In this document: positions 40,772-49,557 of the stretch, piece by piece | How the letters are laid out: each line of letters opens with the position of its first letter | Position numbering within the stretch: the first letter of the stretch is position 1 | DNA from: Clostridia bacterium | GTDB taxonomy: Bacteria; Bacillota; Clostridia; Oscillospirales; Acutalibacteraceae | Length of the DNA: 64,000 bases | Direction of reading: 5' to 3' | Assembly: GCA_017395425.1 (NCBI GenBank) | Contig: JAFPUM010000014.1 | Span: 18,973 to 82,972, forward strand | Made by a program: the position numbers and the translations under genes | Notes under the pieces: model-generated | Seen by the model: only the letters and a program-made list of their open reading frames with translations | What the model was told of the DNA's origin: nothing | Databases searched by the model: none

Positions 40772-42199
40772 TCAGGCGGTAGGTTCTTTCGTGTGAAGCT
40801 CTTCTTCAAAGGAAGCACGCAGTCCGGTAATCTCGGGGACATCCAGCTTCTGGAGCAGGTTGCGCATCTGGGCACGGACCGTGTTGCGCGAAAGCATCAT
40901 TTTGTCGGGAAGCTGTTCCATGGTGTAATCGTCCAGCACGACCAGTTCCAGCAGGTATTTTTCGCGGTCAGTGAGTGCGAGGGCTTCGGACTTCCGGGCG
41001 ATGGCGCTGCGAAGGGAATTGCGATGCTCAAAGCTCTCCTGCGTAAGTCCGTATTTCCGGAGCAGGTTATAGATGACGGGGGCGCCGAATACCAGCAGAA
41101 ATGCCAGCGCTGCCAGCAGCCAGCCGGTACGCTGCACCGGATAGAAATAATTGACAAGGTGAGCCGTCAGTCGTGCCGCGATGACACAGGCATAGCCAAA
41201 CACCGTGTAAAAAAGCGGATGCTGCCGATCCATCGCGAACGTAACGATAACGATATAGACAAAAACGTCGAAGCACGCCTGTCCGATAAAGCGGCAGGCG
41301 AGGAAAGCTCCGTTTTCGGCGGCGGAAAAATAGGGCAGATACAGCAGAATGGCGGCATAAGCCGTGAAACAGCAGCCGAAGACGTAGAGAGGGGTGACGG
41401 TGTGGAATTTGAGAAACAGCGCGATGATGAGTGCGGTCAGCACATACGGCACATACGTAAAGACGTCATAAGCGTTGAAGAGCGGGGGAGAGAGCGGCGC
41501 GCCCAGCGCGTCGATGCGTCCCAGACAGAGGTGATAGAGTCCGATGAGGATAAACAGCAGATAATACGCACCCGGAACACTGCGGAGCAGCACCTTATGG
41601 GATGCTTCGGAATAGCTGATGATGGGCATATCCTCCCGCGAGAAGCCGGAAGAACGCACGGTCAGCAGGGCGAGCAGTCCCGACAGCACGGCGAGGACAT
41701 AAATGCCCCGCGTGATATCGGTGGCGGTGTAGATGACCTGTGCCAGCAGCCGCACCAGTCCGCCGATGGCAGCACCCGCTCCCACCGAGAAAAGCCGCAG
41801 GCTCATACGCACATTCAGCAGCGAGGAAAACACCGCCAGCGCTCCGAACGCGGCACACAGTCCCGTGATGACGGCGTATACACCGAATGAATCGGCATTG
41901 GTAAAGGCAAGCGCGATGCCGCTTTCCGCCATCAGCAGTCCGGGGACGGCACGGAAATAGCGATGTCCCAGCAGTCCTTCAAAGTCGAGATGGAACATCA
42001 GGATCAGCATGACGCCGAGCAGTACCAGCAGCGCGCCGTCAAAGATGATTTCCATGCCGGCAAAAAGCGCGGAAGTGCCGTAAATTTCAAGGCTCATACG
42101 GCAAATGTACATAACCGTCAGAAACCAGCCGACAAAGCCGCCTATGGTCAGCATGGCGCTGACGGAAGCGGCATTGATAAGTTTGCGGTTTTCCAGCAT
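40772..42199 (-). CDS. Polytopic membrane protein with C-terminal LuxR-type HTH
   Basis: 475 residues. About the first 390 are hydrophobic, with about ten to twelve membrane helices (for example GALLVLLGVMLILMFHL and GIYVLAVLSGLLALLTV). The last 75 form a LuxR-type HTH (LTDREKYLLELVVLDDYTMEQLPDKMMLSRNTVRAQMRNLLQKL). This makes it a membrane-bound regulator whose DNA-binding end faces the cytoplasm. Similar proteins are frequent in Eggerthella and relatives. What the membrane part senses is unknown. It starts 30 bp after pcrA on the same strand. Confidence 0.83.
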   Translation of the reverse strand: MLENRKLINAASVSAMLTIGGFVGWFLTVMYICRMSLEIYGTSALFAGMEIIFDGALLVLLGVMLILMFHLDFEGLLGHRYFRAVPGLLMAESGIALAFTNADSFGVYAVITGLCAAFGALAVFSSLLNVRMSLRLFSVGAGAAIGGLVRLLAQVIYTATDITRGIYVLAVLSGLLALLTVRSSGFSREDMPIISYSEASHKVLLRSVPGAYYLLFILIGLYHLCLGRIDALGAPLSPPLFNAYDVFTYVPYVLTALIIALFLKFHTVTPLYVFGCCFTAYAAILLYLPYFSAAENGAFLACRFIGQACFDVFVYIVIVTFAMDRQHPLFYTVFGYACVIAARLTAHLVNYFYPVQRTGWLLAALAFLLVFGAPVIYNLLRKYGLTQESFEHRNSLRSAIARKSEALALTDREKYLLELVVLDDYTMEQLPDKMMLSRNTVRAQMRNLLQKLDVPEITGLRASFEEELHTKEPTA

Positions 42200-42229
42200 T
42201 TTGGATGACCTGCCTTCCTGTGATGGGAT

Positions 42230-44614
42230 TTAGATTTTTTTGACGCCGGCGTAATTGGCCATCACCTTTTTTCGTCCTTTGGTGTCGAAGTCAATTTCCA
42301 GCAGCGCGTCGTTACCCATCGGGGTGACGCTCACAATGGTGCCGTCCTTAAAGACCTTGTGCCGGACGCGCTCGCCCGGTGAATAGCTGTCTGCCTGGGT
42401 CTGGGAGAGCTTTTGTTCGGCGGCGCCGGCGAGCTGGGGCATATCCGCGATGTGCGTGCGCTGTTTTTTGTGCGGCATATTTTCCACGGGGAGTTTTTTG
42501 ACTTCGGGGGAAACCTCCTCCAGCAGCGTTGCGGGAATTTCCTCCACAAAGCGGGAAAGCTCATTGTGGTGGGTATAGCCGTAAAGCATCCGTGTGTCGG
42601 CGTTGATGAGATAGAGCTTCTGCTTGGCGCGGGTAAGACCCACATACGCCAGACGGCGTTCCTCCTCGATTTCGGCGGGATTGAGGATGGACTGCATACC
42701 CGGGAAGATACCTTCCTCCATGCCGGGCAGGAAGACGGCGGGAAATTCCAGTCCCTTGGCAGAGTGCATGGTCATCATGACCACGGCATCGCTGTCGCTG
42801 TCGAGGTTGTCGATGTCGGTGAGCAGCGAAACCTCTTCAAGAAATGCGCCCAATTCCGCGTCGTCCCCGTGTTCCTGCTGATATTTGAGCAGGTTGGAGG
42901 CAAGCTCGTTGATATTTTCCGTGCGTTCTTCGGCTTTCTCGTCGGTTTTGCGCAGGTAGTTGAGATAATCGGTCTTTTGCAGCAGGGTTTCAAAGAGTTC
43001 GCTGAGGGTAGCGGTGTCCGCCAGATCGCTGAGGGACTGTATCATGGCGGCGAAATCCATCAGATTTTTGGCGCCGCGCGCGAGTGCCTGATAGCTGTCG
43101 GCTTCCCGGATCACCTCGAACAGTGTCAGTCCCAGTTGGGACGCGATATCGGAAGCAGTCTGCACGGATTTGTCACCGATGCCGCGCTTGGGCTCGTTGA
43201 TGATGCGTTTGAGACGGATTTCATCGGCGGGATTGGCGATGACGCAGAGATAGGCGAGCATATCCTTGATTTCCTTGCGCTCATAGAAGCGGTGTCCGCC
43301 GATGACCCGGTAGGGAATGCCGGCGCGCACAAAGAAATTTTCGATGGTATTGGACTGCGCGTTCATGCGGTACAGCACGGCATGGTCGCCGTAGCGCATA
43401 CCGTTGGCGACATTGGTTTCCACGGTACGTGCGATGAAGGCGGCTTCGTCGCGTTCACTCTGGGCGTGATAATGCACGACCTTATCCCCTTCGCCGTTGT
43501 CGGTCCAGAGCCGCTTGCCCTTGCGCTCGGTGTTGTTCTGAATGACGGCGTTGGCGGCGTCGAGGACGTTCTGGGTGGAGCGGTAATTCTGCTCGAGCCG
43601 GATGACCTGTGCGTCGGGGAAGGTTTTCTCAAAGGAGAGGATGTTTTCAATGGTTGCGCCGCGGAATTTATAGATACTCTGGTCGTCGTCGCCCACGACG
43701 CAGAGATTGCCGCTGGATTCGGAGAGAAGCTTGGCAAAGAGATACTGCGCGCGGTTGGTGTCCTGATACTCGTCGATCATGATGTACTCGAAGCGGTTGC
43801 GGTAGTAATCCAGCGCGTCGGGATACTGCTGGAAGAGCAGGACGGTCTGAAAGAGCAGGTCGTCGAAATCCATCGCGTCGGCGTCTTTGAGACGTTTCTG
43901 ATAGAGGGTGTAGCACTCGGCAACTTTTTTCAGCCGGAAGTCATTGCCCGCCTTCGCCTCGTATTCCTTTGGCGTGAGAAGCTGTTCCTTGGCGCGGCTG
44001 ATCTCGCCGAGAATCATTTTCACCGGGAAGGTTTTTTCGTCAATGCGGAGATAGGACATCACGTCCTTCATCATGCGCTTGCTGTCGTCGGTGTCGTAGA
44101 TGGTAAAGCGGGCGGAAAAGCCCAGCAGACTGCCGTAACGGCGGAGCATCCGGGCGCAGGTGGCGTGGAAGGTGGAAGCCCAGACCTGATCGCCTTCTTC
44201 ACCCAGCATGGCGGCAAGTCTGTCCTTCAATTCTCCGGCGGCTTTATTGGTGAAGGTGATTGCCATGATGCGCCACGCGGCAGGGGGACGGTCGGCAATC
44301 AGACGAACCGCGCGGCGTTTGTCGTCCTCGGATTTTTCGGCGAGGGTGTCGGCCGCGAATCGCGTCAGGAACGCCGCGTCGTCCTCGGTGAAGCCGTAGG
44401 GAAGGGTGTCGTTTTCATAGGCGTTGCCGTAGCGGATGAGGTTGGCGATGCGGTTGATGAGCACGGTGGTCTTGCCGCTGCCGGCGCCCGCGAGAATCAG
44501 CAGGGGTCCCCGGACATGAAAGACCGCCTGCCGCTGCATTTCGTTCATGCGGGAAAATTCCCGCTCTAAAATCTGTTTTTTGGCTTTCAGATATTGCTGT
44601 TTCAAATCAGACAT
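42230..44614 (-). CDS. pcrA: ATP-dependent DNA helicase PcrA/UvrD family
   Basis: 794 residues, a normal length for PcrA. It unwinds DNA 3'-5' in repair and replication-fork rescue. Motif I is ILAGAGSGKTTVL, motif Ia ITFTNKAAGELKDR, motif II YIMIDEYQDTN, motif III VGDDDQSIYKFRGA, motif IV VIRLEQNYRST, motif V VVMMTMHSAKGLEFPAVFLPG, motif VI RRLAYVGLTRAK. An insertion around residue 80 (NDTLPYGFTEDDAAFLTRF) is slightly longer than usual. The C-terminal PGERVRHKVFKDGTIVSV is the Tudor-like domain that contacts RNA polymerase. It has its own minus promoter, divergent from pyk. Confidence 0.95.
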   Translation of the reverse strand: MSDLKQQYLKAKKQILEREFSRMNEMQRQAVFHVRGPLLILAGAGSGKTTVLINRIANLIRYGNAYENDTLPYGFTEDDAAFLTRFAADTLAEKSEDDKRRAVRLIADRPPAAWRIMAITFTNKAAGELKDRLAAMLGEEGDQVWASTFHATCARMLRRYGSLLGFSARFTIYDTDDSKRMMKDVMSYLRIDEKTFPVKMILGEISRAKEQLLTPKEYEAKAGNDFRLKKVAECYTLYQKRLKDADAMDFDDLLFQTVLLFQQYPDALDYYRNRFEYIMIDEYQDTNRAQYLFAKLLSESSGNLCVVGDDDQSIYKFRGATIENILSFEKTFPDAQVIRLEQNYRSTQNVLDAANAVIQNNTERKGKRLWTDNGEGDKVVHYHAQSERDEAAFIARTVETNVANGMRYGDHAVLYRMNAQSNTIENFFVRAGIPYRVIGGHRFYERKEIKDMLAYLCVIANPADEIRLKRIINEPKRGIGDKSVQTASDIASQLGLTLFEVIREADSYQALARGAKNLMDFAAMIQSLSDLADTATLSELFETLLQKTDYLNYLRKTDEKAEERTENINELASNLLKYQQEHGDDAELGAFLEEVSLLTDIDNLDSDSDAVVMMTMHSAKGLEFPAVFLPGMEEGIFPGMQSILNPAEIEEERRLAYVGLTRAKQKLYLINADTRMLYGYTHHNELSRFVEEIPATLLEEVSPEVKKLPVENMPHKKQRTHIADMPQLAGAAEQKLSQTQADSYSPGERVRHKVFKDGTIVSVTPMGNDALLEIDFDTKGRKKVMANYAGVKKI

Positions 44615-44659
44615 CTATGTACCGTCCTATCTGTGATAATCAATAATGGTATTACAGCA

Positions 44660-44688
44660 ATTATAACACGTCCGGATGGTAAAATCAA
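44660..44688 (-). promoter_or_regulatory. Promoter of pcrA
   Basis: On the minus strand TTGATT (44688-44683) and TATAAT (44665-44660) with a 17-bp spacer. Confidence 0.8.
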
Positions 44689-44734
44689 GATGAACTCTTT
44701 GAAACCGTTCCGGACAGTTTTTTATAAAAAATCC

Positions 44735-44763
44735 TTTACTTTTGTGACCGAATGGTATATGAT
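44735..44763 (+). promoter_or_regulatory. Promoter of pyk
   Basis: TTTACT at 44735-44740 and TATGAT at 44758-44763 with a 17-bp spacer, leaving a leader of about 90 nt before pyk. Confidence 0.55.
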
Positions 44764-44860
44764 ATATTTGTATAGGGAATTTCCCTAAAATTGAATAGGC
44801 GCATATGGAGAAATTCATAGAAAATTCATAAGATAAGCTCTGAAAGGGTTGGTTTTACAC

Positions 44861-46615
44861 ATGAGAAGAACAAAGATCATCTGCACGCTGGGTCCCGCTA
44901 CCGATAACGGGGACGTCCTCCGTCAGCTCATGCTGGGCGGCATGAATGTCTGCCGTTTCAATTTCAGCCATGGCGACCACGCGGGTCACAAGAAGCGTCT
45001 GGACGCGGTGAAGGCACTGCGCAAGGAACTCGGACTGCCCATTGCCGCGCTGCTCGACACCAAAGGTCCCGAAATCCGCACCGGACTCTTCGAGCCGTCC
45101 AAAGTGGAACTGACGCAGGGACAGAAGTTCACCCTCACCACCCGCGATATCGTGGGCAGCAGCACCATTTCTTCCATCTCGTTTGCCGGACTGCCCAAGG
45201 ACGTCAAGCCGGGACAGCGCATTCTGATTGACGACGGTCTGATCGAACTGACCGTGGATTCCGTCACCGATACCGAAATCTTCTGTACCGTGGTCAACGG
45301 CGGCACGGTCTCCAACAACAAGGGCATCAATGTTCCCGGCGTGCGTCTCTCCATGCCGTACCTGAGCGAACGCGACATCGGCGACATCATGTTCGGCGTG
45401 CAGAATGACTATGATTTCATCGCGGCGTCCTTTGTGCGCTGTGCCGAGGACGTCATGCAGATCCGCGCCCTGCTGGATAAGCTGCACTGCAACACCATCA
45501 AGATTATCTCCAAAATCGAGAATTCCGACGGCGTGCAGAATATTGACGAGATTCTCCGCGTGTCCGACGGCATCATGATCGCCCGCGGCGACCTGGGCGT
45601 GGAGATTCCGCTGCAGGAAATTCCGGTCATTCAGAAGCAGCTCATCGACAAGGCGTATAAGGCAGGCAAAATCGCCGTCACCGCCACGCAGATGCTCGAC
45701 AGCATGATGAAGAATCCCCGTCCGACCCGTGCGGAATCCACCGACGTGGCGAACGCGATTTACGACGGCACCAGCGCGATCATGCTCTCCGGCGAGACCG
45801 CCGCGGGCAAATATCCGGTGGAAGCCCTTCTCACGATGGCGAAGATTGCGGAACGCGCCGAGGCGGACATCAATTACGCCGGCGGCTTCAAGAGCAATAT
45901 CGAAAAGCTGGGTGACAACGATGTGACCGGCGCGATTTCCCACGCGACCGTGACAACCGCCATTGACCTCGGCGCCAAGGCGATTATCACCGTCACCAAA
46001 GGCGGCGGCACGGCGCGTCAGATCAGCAAGCACCGTCCGCCCTGCCCGATCATCGGCTGCACGCCTGACCCGAAGGTTGTGCGCCAGATGAACCTCTCGT
46101 GGGGCGTCACTCCGCTGCTCATTCCCGAAAAGACCAGCACCGACGAACTGTTTGAATGTTCCGCCAAGGCGGGCGAGGACGCGGGTCTGATCAGCTCGGG
46201 CGATCTGACCGTCATCACCGCCGGCGTGCCGATCGGCATTTCCGGCACGACCAACCTGCTCAAAGTGCATCTCGCGGGCAACATTCTGGTGTCGGGCAAG
46301 GGCATCGGCGAGGGCAAGGTCTGCTCGAAGATCTGCGTGGGCAAGACCGAGGAAGAGATTGCCGCCAAGTTCCAGCCGGGCGATATCGTCGTCATTCCCC
46401 AGACCAGTAACCGGCTGCTCTCGGTCATGCGCAAGGCGAAGGCGATTGTCACCGAGGCGGTAGGCGTCAATTCCCATGCCGCCATTGTGGGCATGACACT
46501 GGGCATCCCCGTACTGACCGACTGCAAGAATGCCGCCAGTATCCTCAAAAACGGCACCACCGTCGTAGTGGATGCCGATAAGGGCATTGTGTACGGCGGC
46601 GACAAGATCAATTAA
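44861..46615 (+). CDS. pyk: Pyruvate kinase with C-terminal PEP-utilizer-like domain
   Basis: 584 residues, longer than the E. coli type (about 470) because of a C-terminal domain found in Bacillus and Clostridia. It makes pyruvate and ATP from PEP and ADP. The N-terminal TKIICTLGPATDN, the barrel with LLDTKGPEIRTG and IISKIENSDGVQNI, and the metal and effector regions MIARGDLGVEIP and SGETAAGKYPVEA are all present. The extra domain (residues about 480-584) contains VTEAVGVNSHAAIVGMTLGIP, the mobile His domain of PEP-using enzymes. The ribosome site AAAGGG is weak. Confidence 0.95.
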   Translation: MRRTKIICTLGPATDNGDVLRQLMLGGMNVCRFNFSHGDHAGHKKRLDAVKALRKELGLPIAALLDTKGPEIRTGLFEPSKVELTQGQKFTLTTRDIVGSSTISSISFAGLPKDVKPGQRILIDDGLIELTVDSVTDTEIFCTVVNGGTVSNNKGINVPGVRLSMPYLSERDIGDIMFGVQNDYDFIAASFVRCAEDVMQIRALLDKLHCNTIKIISKIENSDGVQNIDEILRVSDGIMIARGDLGVEIPLQEIPVIQKQLIDKAYKAGKIAVTATQMLDSMMKNPRPTRAESTDVANAIYDGTSAIMLSGETAAGKYPVEALLTMAKIAERAEADINYAGGFKSNIEKLGDNDVTGAISHATVTTAIDLGAKAIITVTKGGGTARQISKHRPPCPIIGCTPDPKVVRQMNLSWGVTPLLIPEKTSTDELFECSAKAGEDAGLISSGDLTVITAGVPIGISGTTNLLKVHLAGNILVSGKGIGEGKVCSKICVGKTEEEIAAKFQPGDIVVIPQTSNRLLSVMRKAKAIVTEAVGVNSHAAIVGMTLGIPVLTDCKNAASILKNGTTVVVDADKGIVYGGDKIN

Positions 46616-46645
46616 CCTATCTGTTACCGAATGGAGGAATTACCG

Positions 46646-46984
46646 GTGCCTTATATCAATATCAATACCAATACAGCCGTTTCCAAGGAGAAGGAAATTG
46701 CGGTCAAGACCCGTCTGGGGCAGGCCATTTCGCTGCTGCCCGGCAAGAGTGAGAGCTGGCTGATGGTGGGATTCGAACCGGAAACCTCGCTGTATTTCCG
46801 GGGAGACGGTCAGCAGCGCATCGCCTTTGTGGAGGTCAGCGTCTACGGCAAAATCACCCCCTCTGCCGCCGACAAGCTTACCGCCGCGATTACCGACATT
46901 CTCCGTGAAGAACTCGACATACAGCAGGTCTATATCAAGTATGGGGAGGTCGGGATATGGGGGTTCAACGGGAGCAATTTCTGA
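46646..46984 (+). CDS. MIF-like tautomerase
   Basis: 112 residues. After removal of the initiator the protein starts PYININTN, so Pro1, the catalytic base of the MIF/tautomerase superfamily, is N-terminal. GTG 46646 is chosen because GGAGG (46633-46637) lies 8 nt before it and because the longer ATG 46631 would bury Pro inside and has the ribosome site downstream. SWLMVGFEPETSLYFRG and the C-terminal YIKYGEVGIWGFNGSNF match the MIF fold, which forms trimers. Its physiological substrate in bacteria is usually unknown. It lies between pyk and relQ, probably in one unit. Confidence 0.85.
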   Translation: MPYININTNTAVSKEKEIAVKTRLGQAISLLPGKSESWLMVGFEPETSLYFRGDGQQRIAFVEVSVYGKITPSAADKLTAAITDILREELDIQQVYIKYGEVGIWGFNGSNF

Positions 46985-47017
46985 TGTGCAATGGTTGATT
47001 CCCTCATGGGATGAACG

Positions 47018-47746
47018 ATGTCTGATAAATATAGAATTGTCTTATCCAAAGAGGATTTTTCTCCGGATGAGTGTGAATTGATTAAGGAAATGGCAGGGTA
47101 TGATCCGGACTGTGCCGATCCGAAGGCAGAACTCGACCGCTGTCTGGGGGATTATCTTGCGTTTCAGAATCTGTATGTCTGTGCTGCCCGCAAGCTGCGC
47201 ACCAATCTGGAAAATCTGGAATTGAATTACCGCGTGCAATACGATCACCGGGTCATCCGTTCCATTGACAGCCGCATCAAATCGGTCAAGAGTACCTACG
47301 GGAAACTGACGCGCAGAAAACTGCCTCTTACGATCGGGAGCGCGAGACGCAATCTCACAGATATTGCGGGTATCCGGGTGCTGTGTGCCTACATCCGGGA
47401 TATCTACGAGATTCGCCGACGGCTGCTGGCGCAGGACAACATCAAACTCATGCGCTGCTCGGATTATATTCAGCACCCCAAGCCGAGCGGCTATCGCAGT
47501 CTGCACCTGATTATTTCGGTCACGCTTCATCTGCCCGATCAGACGGTTACGGTTCCTGCCGAGATACAGCTTCGCACGGTGGCGATGGATTCGTGGGCGG
47601 CGCTGGAGCATAAGCTCAAGTACAAAAATCCCCGCGGCGTTTCCAATGAAGTTGCCGCGCAGCTGCGTGAATGTGCCGATGTGATTGCCCGGACCGATGA
47701 GCAGATGCAGCGCATTTACGAATCGCTGTTTGTGGATGCGCCATAA
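47018..47746 (+). CDS. relQ: Small alarmone synthetase RelQ-like
   Basis: 242 residues with a synthetase domain but no HD hydrolase domain or ACT domain. Motifs: KSTYGKLTRRKLPL, NLTDIAGIRVLC (GTP-binding region), HPKPSGYRSLHLIISV and AEIQLRTVAMDSWAALEHKLKYK. These are the RelA/SpoT synthetase signatures in the short RelP/RelQ arrangement, which make (p)ppGpp from GTP or GDP and ATP. RelQ versus RelP cannot be fixed by eye. The ribosome site before ATG 47018 is weak (GGGA). Co-orientation with pyk and MIF suggests read-through expression; a terminator follows. Confidence 0.9.
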   Translation: MSDKYRIVLSKEDFSPDECELIKEMAGYDPDCADPKAELDRCLGDYLAFQNLYVCAARKLRTNLENLELNYRVQYDHRVIRSIDSRIKSVKSTYGKLTRRKLPLTIGSARRNLTDIAGIRVLCAYIRDIYEIRRRLLAQDNIKLMRCSDYIQHPKPSGYRSLHLIISVTLHLPDQTVTVPAEIQLRTVAMDSWAALEHKLKYKNPRGVSNEVAAQLRECADVIARTDEQMQRIYESLFVDAP

Positions 47747-47758
47747 CGGAAATGAAAA

Positions 47759-47790
47759 GGCTCTCACGATTTTTTCGCGGGAGCTTTTTT
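47759..47790 (+). terminator. Terminator after relQ
   Basis: GGCTCTCACGA pairs, with one G-T and one mismatch, with GCGGGAGC, followed by six T at 47785-47790. Confidence 0.75.
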
Positions 47791-47809
47791 ATCATTTTTG
47801 CAAAAAAAC

Positions 47810-47838
47810 TTGCTATCTTCCCAAATCAATGGTATAAT
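47810..47838 (+). promoter_or_regulatory. Promoter of the L,D-transpeptidase gene cluster
   Basis: TTGCTA at 47810-47815 and TATAAT at 47833-47838 with a 17-bp spacer and an extended TGG before the -10. Confidence 0.82.
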
Positions 47839-47895
47839 AATTTCAATTGCTTTTCGACGACGGAAAAAGCGTCCACCGGGAAAGAGGTGAGGGGA

Positions 47896-49527
47896 ATGAC
47901 GACCGACCGGACCGACCGGCGTTCGGAGCGAATGGTTTCACTGCTGATCACGCTGTCCATCGCCGCGGCATTTGTGAGTGCCGCCATGATAGGCGTTCTG
48001 TACTACGCGTCATACGCGTCGCGCTCCGCCCGTCAGACATTCGCGGAAGAGATGCCGGTGAGCGGCGCTGCCGTTGTCAGGGGAAACCGGCTGACGCTGG
48101 ATATGGCGATGACCGATGTGGTGCAGGGCATTTCGGACAGCGAACTGACAGAACTCAATCTCTACGGTTTCCCGCAGGGGGATTCACCCTATTTTATCTA
48201 TGTGGAAAAGGGCGCGCATACGCTCTCGGTGTTCGGCAAGGACAGCTACGGACTTTACACCAACCGCATTGCCACCTGGTACACCGGCACCGGCAAAAGC
48301 GATATGCTCACGCCGGTGGGGATTTTTGCGGTGGGGGAAAAGGAAGAATGGCATCAGTGGCCGTCCGGCGCCTATTCCCCCTATGCCACGACGTACAGCA
48401 AGGTGCGCAACCATTACGGCGGACTGTTTATTCACGGTCCGATTTACTATTCACAGAATTTCTATTCGGTATCCGGCGGCAGTGTGCTGTATATCGGCAC
48501 CAACTGTTCTTCGGGATGCCTGCGAACCGAAACCGAAGCGGCGTATTTCGTCTATCAGATGTGTCCGGAAGGGACGCAGGTCAAGATTGTGGACGGTTCC
48601 CCGCTGGGATTTGTGCCGTACCGCAATGTCTATGTATCCAATCAGCAGACCGTGCCAAGCATTGAAAAATTCCAGCTGGTGAGCGTGACGCCCGACGCGA
48701 TTGCCTTTGCCGAGGATTCCCACAGCATGACGGTGGGGGAGGTGTACTGCCCCGAAATCCTCACCACGCCTTCCTATGCCCGCTGTCTCGAGGGGACATG
48801 GACGTCCAATCACCCCGATATTATCCGGGTGTCGGGCAATGTGATCCGCGCGGTGGGAACCGGTTCCGCCATGGTCACGCTCACCGCTGACCACGGCAGG
48901 CTTTCGGCATCCATGCGCATTCAGGTGAAGGCGGGCAAGGTCGATACCGCCGCACCGCCGCCTGACGTCACGGGCGAAAACGCCGATCTCAGCAGCGAGG
49001 ACATTCTGGAAAACTATCAGCCCATTTCGTTTGATCTGCTCCGGCTGAAAGTCAACGGCACGGTGTACAGTCTCGATGAACCCGTCCAGCCGCTGCTGCG
49101 GGAACTCGGCAGCCGGGACTATCATCTCGAAACCTATCAGAGCTGCGCCTATGTGGGGGAGGACAAAGCCTATTCCTACACCTTCCTTTCGGGCGGCAAG
49201 GTGGGCAAATGCACCATTTCCACTGTGCCGATGGTCGCGGGGGAGGACAATATCTGTGAAATCAGCGTGCGCGGCGTGATCAACGCTTCGCTCGAAACCA
49301 CCCGCGGGATTCGTCTGGGCGACAGCCGCGCCGACGTGGAGGCGGCTTACGGCAGGTATTACACGGAAGTGCTGGTGGTCAACGGCGACAGCGATTCCTA
49401 TATCAAAATGACCTATTGGGCGGGCACTCCCAATAAATCGGGGCAGCCCTCGCTCTATTTCTATCTGGAACCCGACAGCGGCGAGGTTATCGGCATGGGC
49501 ATTTACAGCGGGCGGAATTTCCTGTAA
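47896..49527 (+). CDS. Membrane-anchored L,D-transpeptidase (YkuD) with Ig-like domain
   Basis: 543 residues. One membrane helix (about 14-40, VSLLITLSIAAAFVSAAMIGV) anchors it with the rest outside. The YkuD domain (about 90-245) has the catalytic His180 in GLFIHGPIYY and Cys208 in CSSGCLR, with Arg following. These enzymes cross-link peptidoglycan (3-3 links) or attach proteins. Then comes a bacterial Ig-like Big_2 domain (residues about 255-340: ILTTPSYARCLEGTWTSNHPDIIRVSGN, VIRAVGTGSAMVTL) and a C-terminal domain of about 200 residues I do not recognise. ATG 47896 has AGAGGTGAGGGGA before it. An MBOAT acyltransferase follows after 30 bp. Confidence 0.9.
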   Translation: MTTDRTDRRSERMVSLLITLSIAAAFVSAAMIGVLYYASYASRSARQTFAEEMPVSGAAVVRGNRLTLDMAMTDVVQGISDSELTELNLYGFPQGDSPYFIYVEKGAHTLSVFGKDSYGLYTNRIATWYTGTGKSDMLTPVGIFAVGEKEEWHQWPSGAYSPYATTYSKVRNHYGGLFIHGPIYYSQNFYSVSGGSVLYIGTNCSSGCLRTETEAAYFVYQMCPEGTQVKIVDGSPLGFVPYRNVYVSNQQTVPSIEKFQLVSVTPDAIAFAEDSHSMTVGEVYCPEILTTPSYARCLEGTWTSNHPDIIRVSGNVIRAVGTGSAMVTLTADHGRLSASMRIQVKAGKVDTAAPPPDVTGENADLSSEDILENYQPISFDLLRLKVNGTVYSLDEPVQPLLRELGSRDYHLETYQSCAYVGEDKAYSYTFLSGGKVGKCTISTVPMVAGEDNICEISVRGVINASLETTRGIRLGDSRADVEAAYGRYYTEVLVVNGDSDSYIKMTYWAGTPNKSGQPSLYFYLEPDSGEVIGMGIYSGRNFL

Positions 49528-49557
49528 TTTTTTATCACGAAGGGAGAGAAATATCAC

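Noticed and set aside
42413-44569. 718-codon plus-strand open frame opposite pcrA
   Set aside because: Antisense shadow: GC-biased third codon positions leave the opposite strand free of stops. No ribosome site, and the pcrA helicase motifs are unmistakable on the minus strand.
44855-46477. 540-codon minus-strand open frame opposite pyruvate kinase
   Set aside because: Shadow of pyk, with a low-complexity His/Ala/Asp-rich product.
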